64,000 nucleotides of DNA from Streptomyces sp. NBC_00094 (GTDB lineage: Bacteria; Actinomycetota; Actinomycetes; Streptomycetales; Streptomycetaceae). Within the stretch, counting starts at the first letter, position 1, and each line of letters begins with the position of its first letter. The notes beneath the pieces were generated by a model. It ran no database searches, was not told where the DNA came from, and was given only the letters and a program-made list of their open reading frames with translations. Made by a program: the position numbers and the translations under genes. Positions 40,163 through 49,245 of the stretch are shown here, one piece after another. The stretch covers positions 4,531,501-4,595,500 of the forward strand of contig NZ_JAPEMB010000001.1 of the NCBI RefSeq assembly GCF_026343125.1, written 5' to 3'.

Positions 40163-42691
40163 TCACACCTGGTCGTCCGCCAGTTCCGCCACGCCCGTGA
40201 TCCGGTGCAGGGGGTACGTACGGACCTCGTCGGCCGTGTGGTCGTAACCCGTCACGAAACCGCCCTCCACACGGACCGGGGCGAGGACCCGCTGGCTCGC
40301 CGCGCCCTCCGCGTTGACGTAGCCGATCCAGACCGCCGAGCCGGTCATCACGGCCGCCTGGACCGTCACCAGCGTCTCGGCCGCCGACGTGCGGGGCAGC
40401 GCCCCCGCGACCGTCGGGGTCGCGGGCTCCTTCCGCACCACCGTCGCCGCCCGGTCACCGGCCCGGATCGCCCGGACCGCCGCACCCAGGAGCGTGGCGT
40501 CGGGGACCGGCGGGCCGTCGGGGACGGGCACCGGGGCCGTACGGGCCGGAGTGCGGTACGCGTCGGCGCGGGCGATCAGCAGGTCGCCCTCCGCGGACTC
40601 GGCGGCCGGGGCGTACCCCATCGACCGCAGCCCGTCGAGCAGCGACCCCGGATCCGTCTGCGCGGCGAGCACCGTCGGCGCGATGCGGCGCAGCCCCAGG
40701 AGCGCGGACCGCCGGTCGGCCAGGATCTCGCCGAGCACGGTGTCGTCGTCGCAGCGCACGTACGCGGACGCCGCCCCCACCTTCAGATGGCCGTGACGTC
40801 TCGCGACGTCGTCGATCAGATAGGCGAGCGGCTGCGGGACGGGCGTCGTCGAGTGCTTCGTCAGGAAGTCGTGCAGCTCGGTCGCGGTCTGGCCGGAGTC
40901 GAGCGCGCGCCGCACGGAACCCGGCGTGAACCGGTAGACCGTCGCCCCACCCTTCGACTCCACGTCCGCGAGAACACCCAGCGCCTCCGCCAGCGGCCGC
41001 CGCAGCGGACCCGGCGCGACGGCCGTCAGGTCGGCCTGGAGCAGGACGTGGTCGACGGCCTCGGGCAGCAGCGGCGCCAGCAGCGTCGCCGCACGGGTCG
41101 CCGCCACCGACACCTCGACCCCGCCGCCCGGGTCGGTCGGCGACGCGGCCTCGGCCAGCGGCAGGTTGAGCAGCGCCCGCGCGGGACCGCAGAGCGCGCC
41201 GCGCCCGGTGAGCCCGAGCAGTTCGGCCTCCTCCAGGGTCCAGCGCGCCATCCGGGACCGCAGGTCGGCGGCGCCCGCCGAGGCGTGGCCCCCGGCGCCG
41301 CGCAGCGGCCGCTCCCAGCGCAGCCGGGCGAGCAGCGACTCCGGGTCGGCGGCGGCGCCCGGCGGGAGCGTCGCGAGCAGCAGCAGGACCCGGTGGCGGA
41401 CCTCGGGCGCCGACGAGCGGTCGAGCTCAGGACCGAGGACGGAGAGCGTGCGGCCCTTCGTGTCCTGGCCGCCGACGAGCCCCGACGTGCGGGTCGCCGT
41501 CAGCCAGGGCGTGACGAGCCGCGCCCACCGCTCGGCGGGCGGCAGGTCCAGCCAGTCGTCGTAGGCGGGCGTCGGCGCGTACCGCTCGTCGGCCTCGCCG
41601 TCCGAGGCCAGCAGCCCCGCCGCGTAACCGAGCTCCAGCCAGAACGCGGCGATCGGCTCCGACACGTCGAGCAGCGCCGCGACCCGCTTGAGGTCCCGCA
41701 CGGCGAGCCCGCCCGCACGCAGGACCGGCGGACCGCCCCGGTCCCAGGACTTCAGCAACTCCTCGATCGTCGCGAGCGCCACGTACGCCTGCCCGGCGGC
41801 GGCACCGTCCACGACCTGTGGGCGGTAGTCCCGCTGCACCACCGGCTCCGGCGGCAGCGGCTCCGGCAGCCGGTGCGCCCGCCCGCCCCGCAGATGCAGC
41901 GCCACCTCGCGCGGCAGCACCATCGTCCGCGGCGACACCGGAAGCAGCAGACCCCGGTCGCGCAGCCAGCGCACGGGAGGCGCCGGGTTCGCCGTCACCT
42001 CCCCGTACGGCGGACCCCACACCAGCCGGTCCAGGACCGCGAGCGCCTCCGGCGGCGCCGTGTCGAGCAGCGCGTCCATCCGGGCCCGGTCGGTGAAGAG
42101 CCCCGTCAGGACCGCCACCGCCGACACCGGATCGTGCGTCGACGTCAGCCCGGCCGCCGCGATGATCTCCTGCACCCGGCCCGGCGACATCCCGGACGTG
42201 GCCTCGGCGACCGTCGGCCCCAGCCCGGTCGGCGACGGATGCTGCGCCGACGGCGCGAGAAGCTCCCGCGCCGTACGGACGAGCCGCATCCGCTCGTCCT
42301 CGCCCCACACCAGCGCCTGCTCGCGCAGCATCGCGACCGCGCCGGGCAGCGCCGCCTCGATCTCCGGATCGCCCTCGTCGCCGGTGAGCAGCGAGCGGAG
42401 CACGGAGTACGGAGTCGGGTCCTGCGCCACGGCGAGCGCCTCCGCCGTCTGCAGGGCGAACCGGTCGAGCCGCTCGATCGCCCGCACCACCGAACCGCGC
42501 GTACCGGCACGAGTGGCCAGCTGTGTCAGGTCGTTCGGCACAGGACCCAGCAGGTCAGGCCGGGCGCGCAGCAGCGCGGCGAGGCCGTCGTCACCCCGTG
42601 CCCGCAGTGCTTCCGCGAGTGTGCGCGGCGCGGCAGCGGCGCCAGATGCTTCAGCCACGTGCGCCTCCAGGTCGAGCTCACCGGTCCCCAT
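40163..42691 (-). CDS. Helicase_C_3 / WYL-like domain protein, partner of XPB
   Basis: 842 aa, read from 42691. A long helical N-terminus (repeated winged-helix-like blocks such as RLVWGPPYGEVTANPAPPVRW), then a Helicase_C_3-like region (FTPGSVRRALDSGQTATELHDFL, KVGAASAYVRCDDDTVL), and a C-terminal WYL-like strand set (AVWIGYVNAEGAASQRVLAP then LHRITGVAEL). The family is found beside XPB in actinobacteria and probably modulates it on DNA; WYL-type domains bind nucleic-acid ligands. It lacks a Walker A motif. Confidence 0.88.
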   Translation of the reverse strand: MGTGELDLEAHVAEASGAAAAPRTLAEALRARGDDGLAALLRARPDLLGPVPNDLTQLATRAGTRGSVVRAIERLDRFALQTAEALAVAQDPTPYSVLRSLLTGDEGDPEIEAALPGAVAMLREQALVWGEDERMRLVRTARELLAPSAQHPSPTGLGPTVAEATSGMSPGRVQEIIAAAGLTSTHDPVSAVAVLTGLFTDRARMDALLDTAPPEALAVLDRLVWGPPYGEVTANPAPPVRWLRDRGLLLPVSPRTMVLPREVALHLRGGRAHRLPEPLPPEPVVQRDYRPQVVDGAAAGQAYVALATIEELLKSWDRGGPPVLRAGGLAVRDLKRVAALLDVSEPIAAFWLELGYAAGLLASDGEADERYAPTPAYDDWLDLPPAERWARLVTPWLTATRTSGLVGGQDTKGRTLSVLGPELDRSSAPEVRHRVLLLLATLPPGAAADPESLLARLRWERPLRGAGGHASAGAADLRSRMARWTLEEAELLGLTGRGALCGPARALLNLPLAEAASPTDPGGGVEVSVAATRAATLLAPLLPEAVDHVLLQADLTAVAPGPLRRPLAEALGVLADVESKGGATVYRFTPGSVRRALDSGQTATELHDFLTKHSTTPVPQPLAYLIDDVARRHGHLKVGAASAYVRCDDDTVLGEILADRRSALLGLRRIAPTVLAAQTDPGSLLDGLRSMGYAPAAESAEGDLLIARADAYRTPARTAPVPVPDGPPVPDATLLGAAVRAIRAGDRAATVVRKEPATPTVAGALPRTSAAETLVTVQAAVMTGSAVWIGYVNAEGAASQRVLAPVRVEGGFVTGYDHTADEVRTYPLHRITGVAELADDQV

Positions 42692-42763
42692 CCGCCCCAC
42701 GTTAGCCCCTGCCCGCGCGCTAACGTCGGGGCGTACCGGGCGAACCGGCTGTGGAGGGGCACT

Positions 42764-43807
42764 GTGGGGATCGAGAGCGACCAGTTGGTCTACGACTATC
42801 TGAGCCGGGTCGGCGATCTGGCACAACAGCGCCAGTTGCCCGCGAGCGACCGGATGAAGCTGGTGTCGACCCTCCGGAACGAGATCGACCGCCGTCGCGC
42901 CACGTACGGGGAGGAGAGCCCGGCGGCGGTACGCGGCATCCTCGGCGCGCTGGGCACACCGGACGAGGTCGTGGAGCGGGCGGAGGACGCCCCGGGCGGC
43001 GGGACACCGGTGCCGCCCCCACGATCCGCCTCCCAGGGCCGCGGGACACCGGCCCCGCCCCCACGATCCGCGTCCCCGGGCCGCCGCACCAGGCCCGGGA
43101 AGCGGCCGTCCCCCTCGGTGCCGCAGCCGCGCGAGAGCGGCAGGGAACCGGACTGGTGGCGCACGGACACCACCGACACCACGGACGCCGACATCGACGG
43201 GCTCGACGCGCTCGACGCGCTCCGCGCCCCGGACATCGCCGGCGCGGTCCCGGGGTTCGTCGGCGGCATCGAGAGGCCGGACCTCTTCGAACCCCCGGCC
43301 CCCGAGGAGTACGACGACGAGGAGGACGAGGACGAGGAGTCCGCGCCGAGGCGGAGGTGGCGCCGCCTCGCCCGCGCGGTCCTGCGACGCAAGCCCGCCC
43401 CGGAGCCGGAGCACGCCGAGGGACCGGACGCAGCCGAGGACCCGGAGACCGCCGCCCCCACCCGCCGCCGCCTCGGGAACCCCTTCGTCCTCCTCGCCGC
43501 GCTGCTCCTGATCGGCGGCGCGGCCTTCGGCTCGCTCGTCGCCCTCGCCGCCGGCTGGCTCCTCGCGTGCGCCTCGCGCCGCCTGACCCCCGGCGAGGTC
43601 AAGGGCGCCGTCCTCGTCGTCCCCGGTCTCGCCGCCGCGACCGGCGTCGTCTGGCTGTGGGGCCGCGTCGAGGGCCGCTGGGGCGAGGCGGTGGCCCCCG
43701 GCGGCCCCGCGATGAGCGCGGCGATCTCCGAGACCTGGCCGTGGGTCCTGCGGGGCGCGGCGGTGGCCTCGGCACTGTTCCTGCTGTGGCGCTCCCGCAG
43801 GCACTGA
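42764..43807 (+). CDS. HAAS-domain membrane protein with acidic linker
   Basis: 347 aa, GTG at 42764 with GGAGGGG upstream. N-terminal HAAS-type domain (YDYLSRVGDLAQQRQLPASD then LGTPDEVVERAEDA, residues 7-70), a disordered Pro/Ser/Arg and then Asp/Glu-rich linker (YDDEEDEDEES near 180), and a C-terminal membrane domain of four segments (NPFVLLAALLLIGGAAFGSLV). HAAS domains accompany signalling and sensor proteins, so it may relay signals at the membrane, but no sensor kinase is adjacent. Confidence 0.82.
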   Translation: MGIESDQLVYDYLSRVGDLAQQRQLPASDRMKLVSTLRNEIDRRRATYGEESPAAVRGILGALGTPDEVVERAEDAPGGGTPVPPPRSASQGRGTPAPPPRSASPGRRTRPGKRPSPSVPQPRESGREPDWWRTDTTDTTDADIDGLDALDALRAPDIAGAVPGFVGGIERPDLFEPPAPEEYDDEEDEDEESAPRRRWRRLARAVLRRKPAPEPEHAEGPDAAEDPETAAPTRRRLGNPFVLLAALLLIGGAAFGSLVALAAGWLLACASRRLTPGEVKGAVLVVPGLAAATGVVWLWGRVEGRWGEAVAPGGPAMSAAISETWPWVLRGAAVASALFLLWRSRRH

Positions 43808-43816
43808 GGCCGCGCC

Positions 43817-43898
43817 AGGGGGTGTCTTGCCGATCAGGCCGGGCTCGCGGGGCCCTGGGACCGCTCCCTGTTCCGGCCTGATCGCCCGGACACCCCCT
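43817..43898. terminator. Long inverted repeat between convergent genes
   Basis: AGGGGGTGTC (43817-43826) and CGATCAGGCCGG (43831-43842) have exact inverse partners at 43889-43898 and 43873-43884. The composite stem of 22 pairs lies between the HAAS protein and the ABC ATPase, whose stop codon (43897-43899) is inside the right arm. It is likely a bidirectional terminator. Confidence 0.75.
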
Positions 43899-44703
43899 AC
43901 GACACCAAGTCGTCGGCGTGCCAGGGCGCCCCGGGCACCACCAGCGGCGAGCCCGTCACCGGATCGGGGACGACGACCGACTCCAGGCCGAACACGTCCC
44001 GTACGAGCTCCGCCGTCACGACCTCCGTCGGCGGGCCCTCCGCGACGACCCGGCCGTCCTTCATGGCGACGAGGTGGTCGGCGTACCGGGCGGCCTGGTT
44101 GAGGTCGTGCAGGACGAGGACCACGGTCCGGCCGCGCAGCCGGTTGAGGCGGCGCACCAGGTCGAGGACCTCCACCTGGTGGGAGATGTCCAGGTAGGTG
44201 GTGGGCTCGTCGAGAAGGAGCAGGTCGGTCTCCTGGGCGAGGGCCATCGCGATCCACACCCGCTGCCGCTGACCGCCGGAGAGCGCGTCGACGGAACGGT
44301 CGGCGAGCGCGGCGACGTCCGTGCGCTCCATGGCGTCGGTGACGGCCCGCTCGTCCTCCTCCGACCACTGCTTCCACCAGGCCTGGTGCGGCTGCCGGCC
44401 CCGGGAGACGAGGTCGGCGACGCTGATCGCCTCGGGCGCGACCGGCGTCTGCGGAAGCAGCCCGATCGAGCGGGCGATCCGCTTCGTCGGAATCCCGGCC
44501 AGCTCCTCGCCGTCGAGGAGGACGGCGCCGCCCGCCGGCTTGAGGAGCCGGCCGAGGGCCCGCAGGGTGGTGGACTTGCCGCAGGCGTTGGGGCCGACGA
44601 TCACGGTCACCTTGCCGTCGGGGATCGCCAGGTCGAGCTCGTGCACGACGGTGCGGTCCTCGTAGGCGAGCGTCAGCTCGCGCGCGGTCAGCCTGCTGGT
44701 CAT
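43897..44703 (-). CDS. Siderophore-type ABC transporter, ATP-binding protein
   Basis: 268 aa, read from 44703, overlapping the permease stop (ATGA). Walker A VGPNACGKSTTLRAL, the ABC signature LSGGQRQRVWIAMALAQ and Walker B LLLLDEPTTYLDI are intact. The wording matches FecE/FepC, which power uptake of ferric siderophores. It is the last gene of an iron-box-controlled three-gene unit. Confidence 0.95.
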   Translation of the reverse strand: MTSRLTARELTLAYEDRTVVHELDLAIPDGKVTVIVGPNACGKSTTLRALGRLLKPAGGAVLLDGEELAGIPTKRIARSIGLLPQTPVAPEAISVADLVSRGRQPHQAWWKQWSEEDERAVTDAMERTDVAALADRSVDALSGGQRQRVWIAMALAQETDLLLLDEPTTYLDISHQVEVLDLVRRLNRLRGRTVVLVLHDLNQAARYADHLVAMKDGRVVAEGPPTEVVTAELVRDVFGLESVVVPDPVTGSPLVVPGAPWHADDLVS

Positions 44704-45812
44704 GCCTTTCCTTCCGTACGGCCCCGGACGATGAGCCAGATCAGATACGGGGCGCCGACCGCCGCCGTGAGGACGCCGACGGGCAGTTCGACGGGGGAGA
44801 AGAGCCGCCGGGCGAGCAGGTCGGCGACGACGACCACCACCGCGCCCGCGAGCGCGGAGCAGAGCAGCGGGATCTGCGCGGTCCGTGTCATGCGGCGGGC
44901 GATCTGCGGGGCGAGCAGCGCCACGAAGTCGACCGGTCCCGCGACGCCCGTCGCCACGGAGGCGAGGACGACACCGACGGCGACGAGCCCGAGCCGGACC
45001 CGGCCGAGCCGCACGCCGAGCGCGGTCGCCGTGGAGTCGTCGAGGGAGACCGTCCGCTGGGCGCGGGCGGCCCACAGCACGGCCGGCAGCATCAGGAGCA
45101 GCGTCCAGCGGAGGGGCGCGGACTCGTCCCAGCCGCGCCCGTTGAGGGAGCCGGTCATCCAGATCTGGGCCTGCTGGGCGACGAGGTAGTCGCCCTTCGT
45201 CATGAAGAGGGTGGTGAGGGACCGCAGCGCGATCGCGAAGCCGATGCCGATGAGGACGAAGCGGGTGGCGTGCAGCCCACCGCGCCAGGCGAACACGTAC
45301 ACGAGCGCGGCGGCGAGGACGCCGCCCGCGATCGAGAGGTACGGCAGCACGGTGTACGAGGTGAGGCCGAAGGTCATCGCGGCGACGGTGACGGCCCCGG
45401 CGCCCTGACTGATGCCGATGATGTCGGGGCTGGCGAGCGGGTTGCGGGCGACGGTCTGGATGAGGGCGCCCGCGACGCCGAAGGCGGCGCCGACGGCGAG
45501 GGCGACGACGAGCCGGGGCTCACGCAGCTCCTCCACGACGAACGCGGACGGCGACGGCTGCCCGAGGACGATCCGTACGACCTCCGAGGGGGCGACGAAC
45601 CGCTCACCGACGCAGAGGTACGCGACGGAGGCGGCGACCAGGAGCAGGAGGAGCCCGCAGGCGACGAGGGCCGAGCGCCGATGGACCAGGAAGGACCCGC
45701 GCCCGGCACGCAGGAGCCCGTACCCGGCGGGCCGCACGGGAGAACCGGGTCGTACGGGAGGAGCGGGCCGGTCGGGAGGAGCGGGCTGCACGGGAGAAGC
45801 GGTGGCACTCAC
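44700..45812 (-). CDS. FecCD-family iron-siderophore permease (second)
   Basis: 370 aa, GTG at 45812 overlapping the first permease. After a Pro-rich cytoplasmic lead (VQPAPPDRPAPPVRPGSPV) come about ten membrane segments, with RNPLASPDIIGISQGAGAV and LRRL-like coupling sequence GPVDFVALLAPQIARRMTR. Forms a heterodimeric channel with the preceding permease. Confidence 0.94.
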   Translation of the reverse strand: MSATASPVQPAPPDRPAPPVRPGSPVRPAGYGLLRAGRGSFLVHRRSALVACGLLLLLVAASVAYLCVGERFVAPSEVVRIVLGQPSPSAFVVEELREPRLVVALAVGAAFGVAGALIQTVARNPLASPDIIGISQGAGAVTVAAMTFGLTSYTVLPYLSIAGGVLAAALVYVFAWRGGLHATRFVLIGIGFAIALRSLTTLFMTKGDYLVAQQAQIWMTGSLNGRGWDESAPLRWTLLLMLPAVLWAARAQRTVSLDDSTATALGVRLGRVRLGLVAVGVVLASVATGVAGPVDFVALLAPQIARRMTRTAQIPLLCSALAGAVVVVVADLLARRLFSPVELPVGVLTAAVGAPYLIWLIVRGRTEGKA

Positions 45813-46813
45813 GCGGGCACCGCCTTCCGCCGCACCAGCGTGACCAGGAACGGCACCCCGATGAGCGCGGTCATCACCCCGGCGGGCACCTCGCCCGGCG
45901 GGAAGACGACCCGGCCGGCGACGTCCGCGACGAGCAGCATCACCGGCCCGATCAGCGCGGCCATCGGCAGCACCCAGCGGTGGTCGGAGCCGACGACGGC
46001 CCGCGCGATGTGCGGCACGGCGAGGCCGACGAAGGCGACGGGCCCGGCGGCGGCCACGGCGGCGCCGGTCAGGACCGTCGCGCCGAGACCGCCCACGATC
46101 CGTACGGTCGCGACCCGCTGACCGAGCCCCTTGGCGACGTCCTCGCCGAGCGCGAGCGCGTCGAGGCCGCGCGCCACGGAGAGCACGAGGACCGCGCCGA
46201 TCAGCAGGAACGGCCAGATCTGGCCGACGATCTGGGCGTCGCGCCCGTCGAGCGAGCCGATCTGCCAGAACCGGAACTCGTCGAGCGCGGACGCTCTGGT
46301 CGTGAGGATGCCGGTGGTGACGGAGAGCAGCAGCGCGTTGATCGCGGCGCCGCCGAGCGCGAGCTTCACGGGTGTGGCCCCGCCGCGCCCGCCGGACGCG
46401 ATGGCGTAGACGGCGACGGAGGCGAGCGCGGCGCCGCCGAAGGCGAACCACACGTACCCGCCGAGGCTGTGCACCCCGAAGAAGGCGATGGCGAGGACGA
46501 CGGCCACCGACGATCCCTGGCTGATGCCGAGGATGCCGGGGTCGGCGATCGGGTTGCGGGTGATGCCCTGGAGCGCGGTGCCGGCGAGGGCGAGCGCGAC
46601 GCCGACCATCAGCCCGATGAGGGTACGGGGGACGCGGAGCTGCCGTACGACCTCGGCGTCGTCGCCCGTACCGCCGTGCAGCAGGGCGTCGAGGACGGTC
46701 GAGGGGGCGATGGGGCGGGCGCCCACCGCGAGGCTGAGGAGGACGGCGAGCAGCAGGGCGACGACGGCCGCCGAGGTCGCGAGGACCCGTCTGGAGGGGA
46801 AAGCGGCTGGCAT
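45809..46813 (-). CDS. FecCD-family iron-siderophore permease (first)
   Basis: 334 aa, read from 46813. Ten hydrophobic segments with RNPIADPGILGISQGSSVAVVL and GPVAFVGLAVPHIARAVVG, the conserved FecCD motifs. First gene of the unit behind an iron box (46841-46859). The substrate-binding lipoprotein normally next to such genes is missing here and must be encoded elsewhere. Confidence 0.94.
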   Translation of the reverse strand: MPAAFPSRRVLATSAAVVALLLAVLLSLAVGARPIAPSTVLDALLHGGTGDDAEVVRQLRVPRTLIGLMVGVALALAGTALQGITRNPIADPGILGISQGSSVAVVLAIAFFGVHSLGGYVWFAFGGAALASVAVYAIASGGRGGATPVKLALGGAAINALLLSVTTGILTTRASALDEFRFWQIGSLDGRDAQIVGQIWPFLLIGAVLVLSVARGLDALALGEDVAKGLGQRVATVRIVGGLGATVLTGAAVAAAGPVAFVGLAVPHIARAVVGSDHRWVLPMAALIGPVMLLVADVAGRVVFPPGEVPAGVMTALIGVPFLVTLVRRKAVPA

Positions 46814-46840
46814 GGGGGACCCATCGGCGGACGTGCGGGG

Positions 46841-46859
46841 TTCGGTAAGGCTGGCCTCA
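46841..46859 (-). promoter_or_regulatory. DmdR1/IdeR iron box
   Basis: TTCGGTAAGGCTGGCCTCA matches the actinomycete iron-box consensus (TTAGGTTAGGCTAACCTAA) at 14 of 19 positions. It ends 28 bp before the start of the first permease, fitting iron-dependent repression of the importer. Confidence 0.78.
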
Positions 46860-46917
46860 GTGTAAGCAGCACGGATTATTCGAACGCGGGGCCCCGGGCG
46901 TCCCCGACAATGGCCCC

Positions 46918-47559
46918 ATGACGATCACCGAGCAGCCCCCGCAGCCCCCGTCCTCCCCGCTGACCGTCGGCTTCGACCTGGACCTGACGCTGATCGACAC
47001 CCGCCCGGGCATCAAGGCGGCCTTCGAGGCCTTCTCCGCGGAGACCGGCGCCGAGATCGACGCCGACCTGGTCGTCTCGCGCCTCGGCCCGCCGCTCGAA
47101 CAGGAGATGGCGCACTGGTTCCCCGAGGAGCACGTCCCGGAGATGGTGGCCCGCTACCGCGCGCTCTACCCGGTGTACGCGATCGAGCCCTCGCGTCCGA
47201 TGCCGGGCGCCCGGGACGCGATCGAGGCGGTGCGGGAGGCGGGCGGCCGCACGATCGTCGTCACCGCCAAGAACGGCCCGCACGCCGAGCTGCACCTCGC
47301 GCACCTCGGCATCGAACCCCACGCCGTCGCGGGCAGCCTCTGGGCCGAGGGCAAGGCGGAGGCCCTGCGCGCCCACGGCGCCCAGGTGTACGTGGGCGAC
47401 CACGTCGGCGACGTCCGCGGCGCCGCCACGGCGGGCGCCCTCTCGGTGGCCGTGGCGACCGGCCCCTGCGCCCCCGACGAGCTCCGCGCGGCCGGCGCGG
47501 ACGTGGTCCTCACGGACCTGACGGACTTCCGCGCGTGGTGGGAGGGCTACCGCGCCTGA
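46918..47559 (+). CDS. HAD-superfamily phosphatase
   Basis: 213 aa. Motif I FDLDLTLIDTR, motif II VTAKNG, and motif IV YVGDHVGDVRGA define a HAD hydrolase with a helical cap (residues 30-90), like phosphoglycolate phosphatase. It is divergent from the iron operon by 104 bp and convergent with a small membrane protein. Substrate unknown. Confidence 0.9.
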   Translation: MTITEQPPQPPSSPLTVGFDLDLTLIDTRPGIKAAFEAFSAETGAEIDADLVVSRLGPPLEQEMAHWFPEEHVPEMVARYRALYPVYAIEPSRPMPGARDAIEAVREAGGRTIVVTAKNGPHAELHLAHLGIEPHAVAGSLWAEGKAEALRAHGAQVYVGDHVGDVRGAATAGALSVAVATGPCAPDELRAAGADVVLTDLTDFRAWWEGYRA

Positions 47560-47825
47560 ACCGGCGCCCCCGCCCCCTGCCGGGCCTGCCGCCGCTGGGC
47601 CGCGATCGACCGCAGCACCCCGGCGGCTGCGACGAGGAACCCGACGCCCATGAGCATGGACACGGTGTACGCGACCGTGGGGAACGGCTCGGTCCCGAGG
47701 AACAGCGGAGCCACCGTGACCAGCGTCGCCACGGCACCGACGGCGAAGAGGACGACACCGACCTTGACGAGCCCGTCACCCGGGACGCTGTCGTCCACCG
47801 GCACGGCAGGGGTTTCACTACGCAT
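47547..47825 (-). CDS. Small two-segment membrane protein
   Basis: 92 aa from the ATG at 47825 (a GTG 33 bases upstream is possible). Two hydrophobic segments, VKVGVVLFAVGAVATLVTV and VSMLMGVGFLVAAAGVL. It overlaps the end of the HAD gene by 13 bases in convergent orientation. Function unknown; conserved context near cold-shock and mqn genes in Streptomyces is expected. Confidence 0.78.
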   Translation of the reverse strand: MRSETPAVPVDDSVPGDGLVKVGVVLFAVGAVATLVTVAPLFLGTEPFPTVAYTVSMLMGVGFLVAAAGVLRSIAAQRRQARQGAGAPVQAR

Positions 47826-47870
47826 CCCGCCAGGGTAGTTCCCAGGCCGGAGGAACACTTCGGCGGCGTC

Positions 47871-47898
47871 TTGTCAGGGACGTCGGGAGCACTAGCCT
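47871..47898 (+). promoter_or_regulatory. Promoter of the cold-shock gene
   Basis: TTGTCA (47871-47876) and TAGCCT (47893-47898) with a 16-bp spacer, 73 bp before the GTG at 47971. It resembles HrdB-type promoters. Confidence 0.55.
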
Positions 47899-47970
47899 TG
47901 GTGCCGGCGGGTCGGGCGACCCGCTGTTTGCCATACCCAGCCATCCCCAGCGACGAGGACGAGGACGGAC

Positions 47971-48354
47971 GTGCCTACCGGCAAGGTCAAATGGTTCAAC
48001 AGCGAGAAGGGCTTCGGCTTCCTCTCCCGTGACGACGGCGGCGACGTCTTCGTGCACTCGTCGGTGCTCCCCGCCGGAGTCGACGCGCTGAAGCCCGGCC
48101 AGCGGGTCGAGTTCGGGGTCGTCGCCGGTCAGCGCGGTGACCAGGCGTTGTCCGTGGTGATCCTCGACCCGACCCCGTCCGTCGCCGCGGCGCAGCGCCG
48201 TAAGCCCGACGAACTGGCGTCCATCGTCCAGGACCTCACGACGCTCCTGGAGAACATCACGCCGGCCCTGGAGCGCGGCCGCTACCCCGAGAAGACCCAG
48301 GGCAAGAAGATCGCCGGCCTGCTGCGGGCGGTCGCGGACCAGCTCGACGTGTAG
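47971..48354 (+). CDS. Cold-shock-domain protein with C-terminal helical extension
   Basis: 127 aa. The cold-shock domain (residues 1-65) has the RNA-binding motifs KGFGFL and VFVHSSV and binds single-stranded nucleic acid. Residues 75-127 add a helical tail (ELASIVQDLTTLLENITPAL, then KIAGLLRAVADQLDV) not found in short Csp proteins; it may mediate interaction or dimerisation. It is convergent with mqnD. GTG start. Confidence 0.93.
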   Translation: MPTGKVKWFNSEKGFGFLSRDDGGDVFVHSSVLPAGVDALKPGQRVEFGVVAGQRGDQALSVVILDPTPSVAAAQRRKPDELASIVQDLTTLLENITPALERGRYPEKTQGKKIAGLLRAVADQLDV

Positions 48355-48393
48355 GACCCGGACCCGGTGACGTGAGCGGACCCGGGACCGGTC

Positions 48394-49245
48394 TCAGGGG
48401 AACGACAGCGCGTCCGGGCCGAGGGGCGGTACGAGTCCCTCGGCCGCGGCGCGGGTGAGCAGCCCGCGGACGGCCGCGTAGCCGTGTTCGCCCAGGTCCG
48501 CCGTGAACTCGTTGACGTAGAGGCCGATGTGCTGGTCGGCGACCTTCGGGTCCATCTCCTGGGCGTGCTCCAGGACGTACGGCCGGGAGACCGTCGGGTC
48601 GTCCCAGGCCATCCGTACGGATGTGCGGGCCGACTCGGCGAGCAGCCGCAGGGTCTCCTCGCCCAGGGAGCGGCGGGCGACGATCGCGCCGAGCGGGATC
48701 GGGAGCCCGGTCGTGGCCTCCCAGTGCTCGCCCATGTCGGCGAGGCAGTGCAGGCCGTAGCTCTGGTACGTGAAGCGGGCCTCGTGGATGACGAGCCCCG
48801 CGTCGACCTTGCCGTCGCGGACGGCGGGCATGATCTCGTGGAACGGCATGACGACGACGTTCCCGACGCCTCCCGGCACCGCCTCGGCCGCCCACAGCCG
48901 GAAGAGGAGGTACGCGGTCGAGCGCTCGCTCGGCACGGCGACCGTCTTCCCGGCGAGGTCCGCCCCCGTGGCCTCGTCGCGTGTCAGCACGAGCGGCCCG
49001 CAGCCGCGGCCGAGGGCGCCGCCGCAGGGCAGCAGCGCGTACTCGTCGAGGATCCACGGCAGCACGGCGTACGAGACCTTCAGGACGTCGTGGTCGTCGG
49101 CGCCGCCCTCCGCCCAGCCGTTGGTGACGTCGATGTCGGCGAAGGTCACGTCGAGCCGGGGGGCGCCCGGGACGCGGCCGTGGGCCCAGGCGTCGAAGAC
49201 GAACGTGTCGTTCGGGCAGGGCGAGTAAGCGATCTTCAGTTTCAT
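48394..49245 (-). CDS. mqnD: 1,4-dihydroxy-6-naphthoate synthase
   Basis: 283 aa, periplasmic-binding-protein-like fold but cytoplasmic. KIAYSPCPNDTFVFDAWAHG at the start and LVIHEARFTYQSYGL are characteristic of MqnD, which converts cyclic dehypoxanthine futalosine to 1,4-dihydroxy-6-naphthoate in the futalosine route to menaquinone. Its ATG overlaps the stop of mqnB (ATGA, 49242-49245), so both are translated together. Confidence 0.95.
   Translation of the reverse strand: MKLKIAYSPCPNDTFVFDAWAHGRVPGAPRLDVTFADIDVTNGWAEGGADDHDVLKVSYAVLPWILDEYALLPCGGALGRGCGPLVLTRDEATGADLAGKTVAVPSERSTAYLLFRLWAAEAVPGGVGNVVVMPFHEIMPAVRDGKVDAGLVIHEARFTYQSYGLHCLADMGEHWEATTGLPIPLGAIVARRSLGEETLRLLAESARTSVRMAWDDPTVSRPYVLEHAQEMDPKVADQHIGLYVNEFTADLGEHGYAAVRGLLTRAAAEGLVPPLGPDALSFP

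Noticed and set aside
40154..42760. Long rightward frame opposite the Helicase_C_3 gene that would extend the HAAS protein to over 1,200 residues
   Set aside because: The leading part is Arg/Gly/Pro-rich shadow sequence; the HAAS domain starts right after a GTG with a good ribosome site at 42764.
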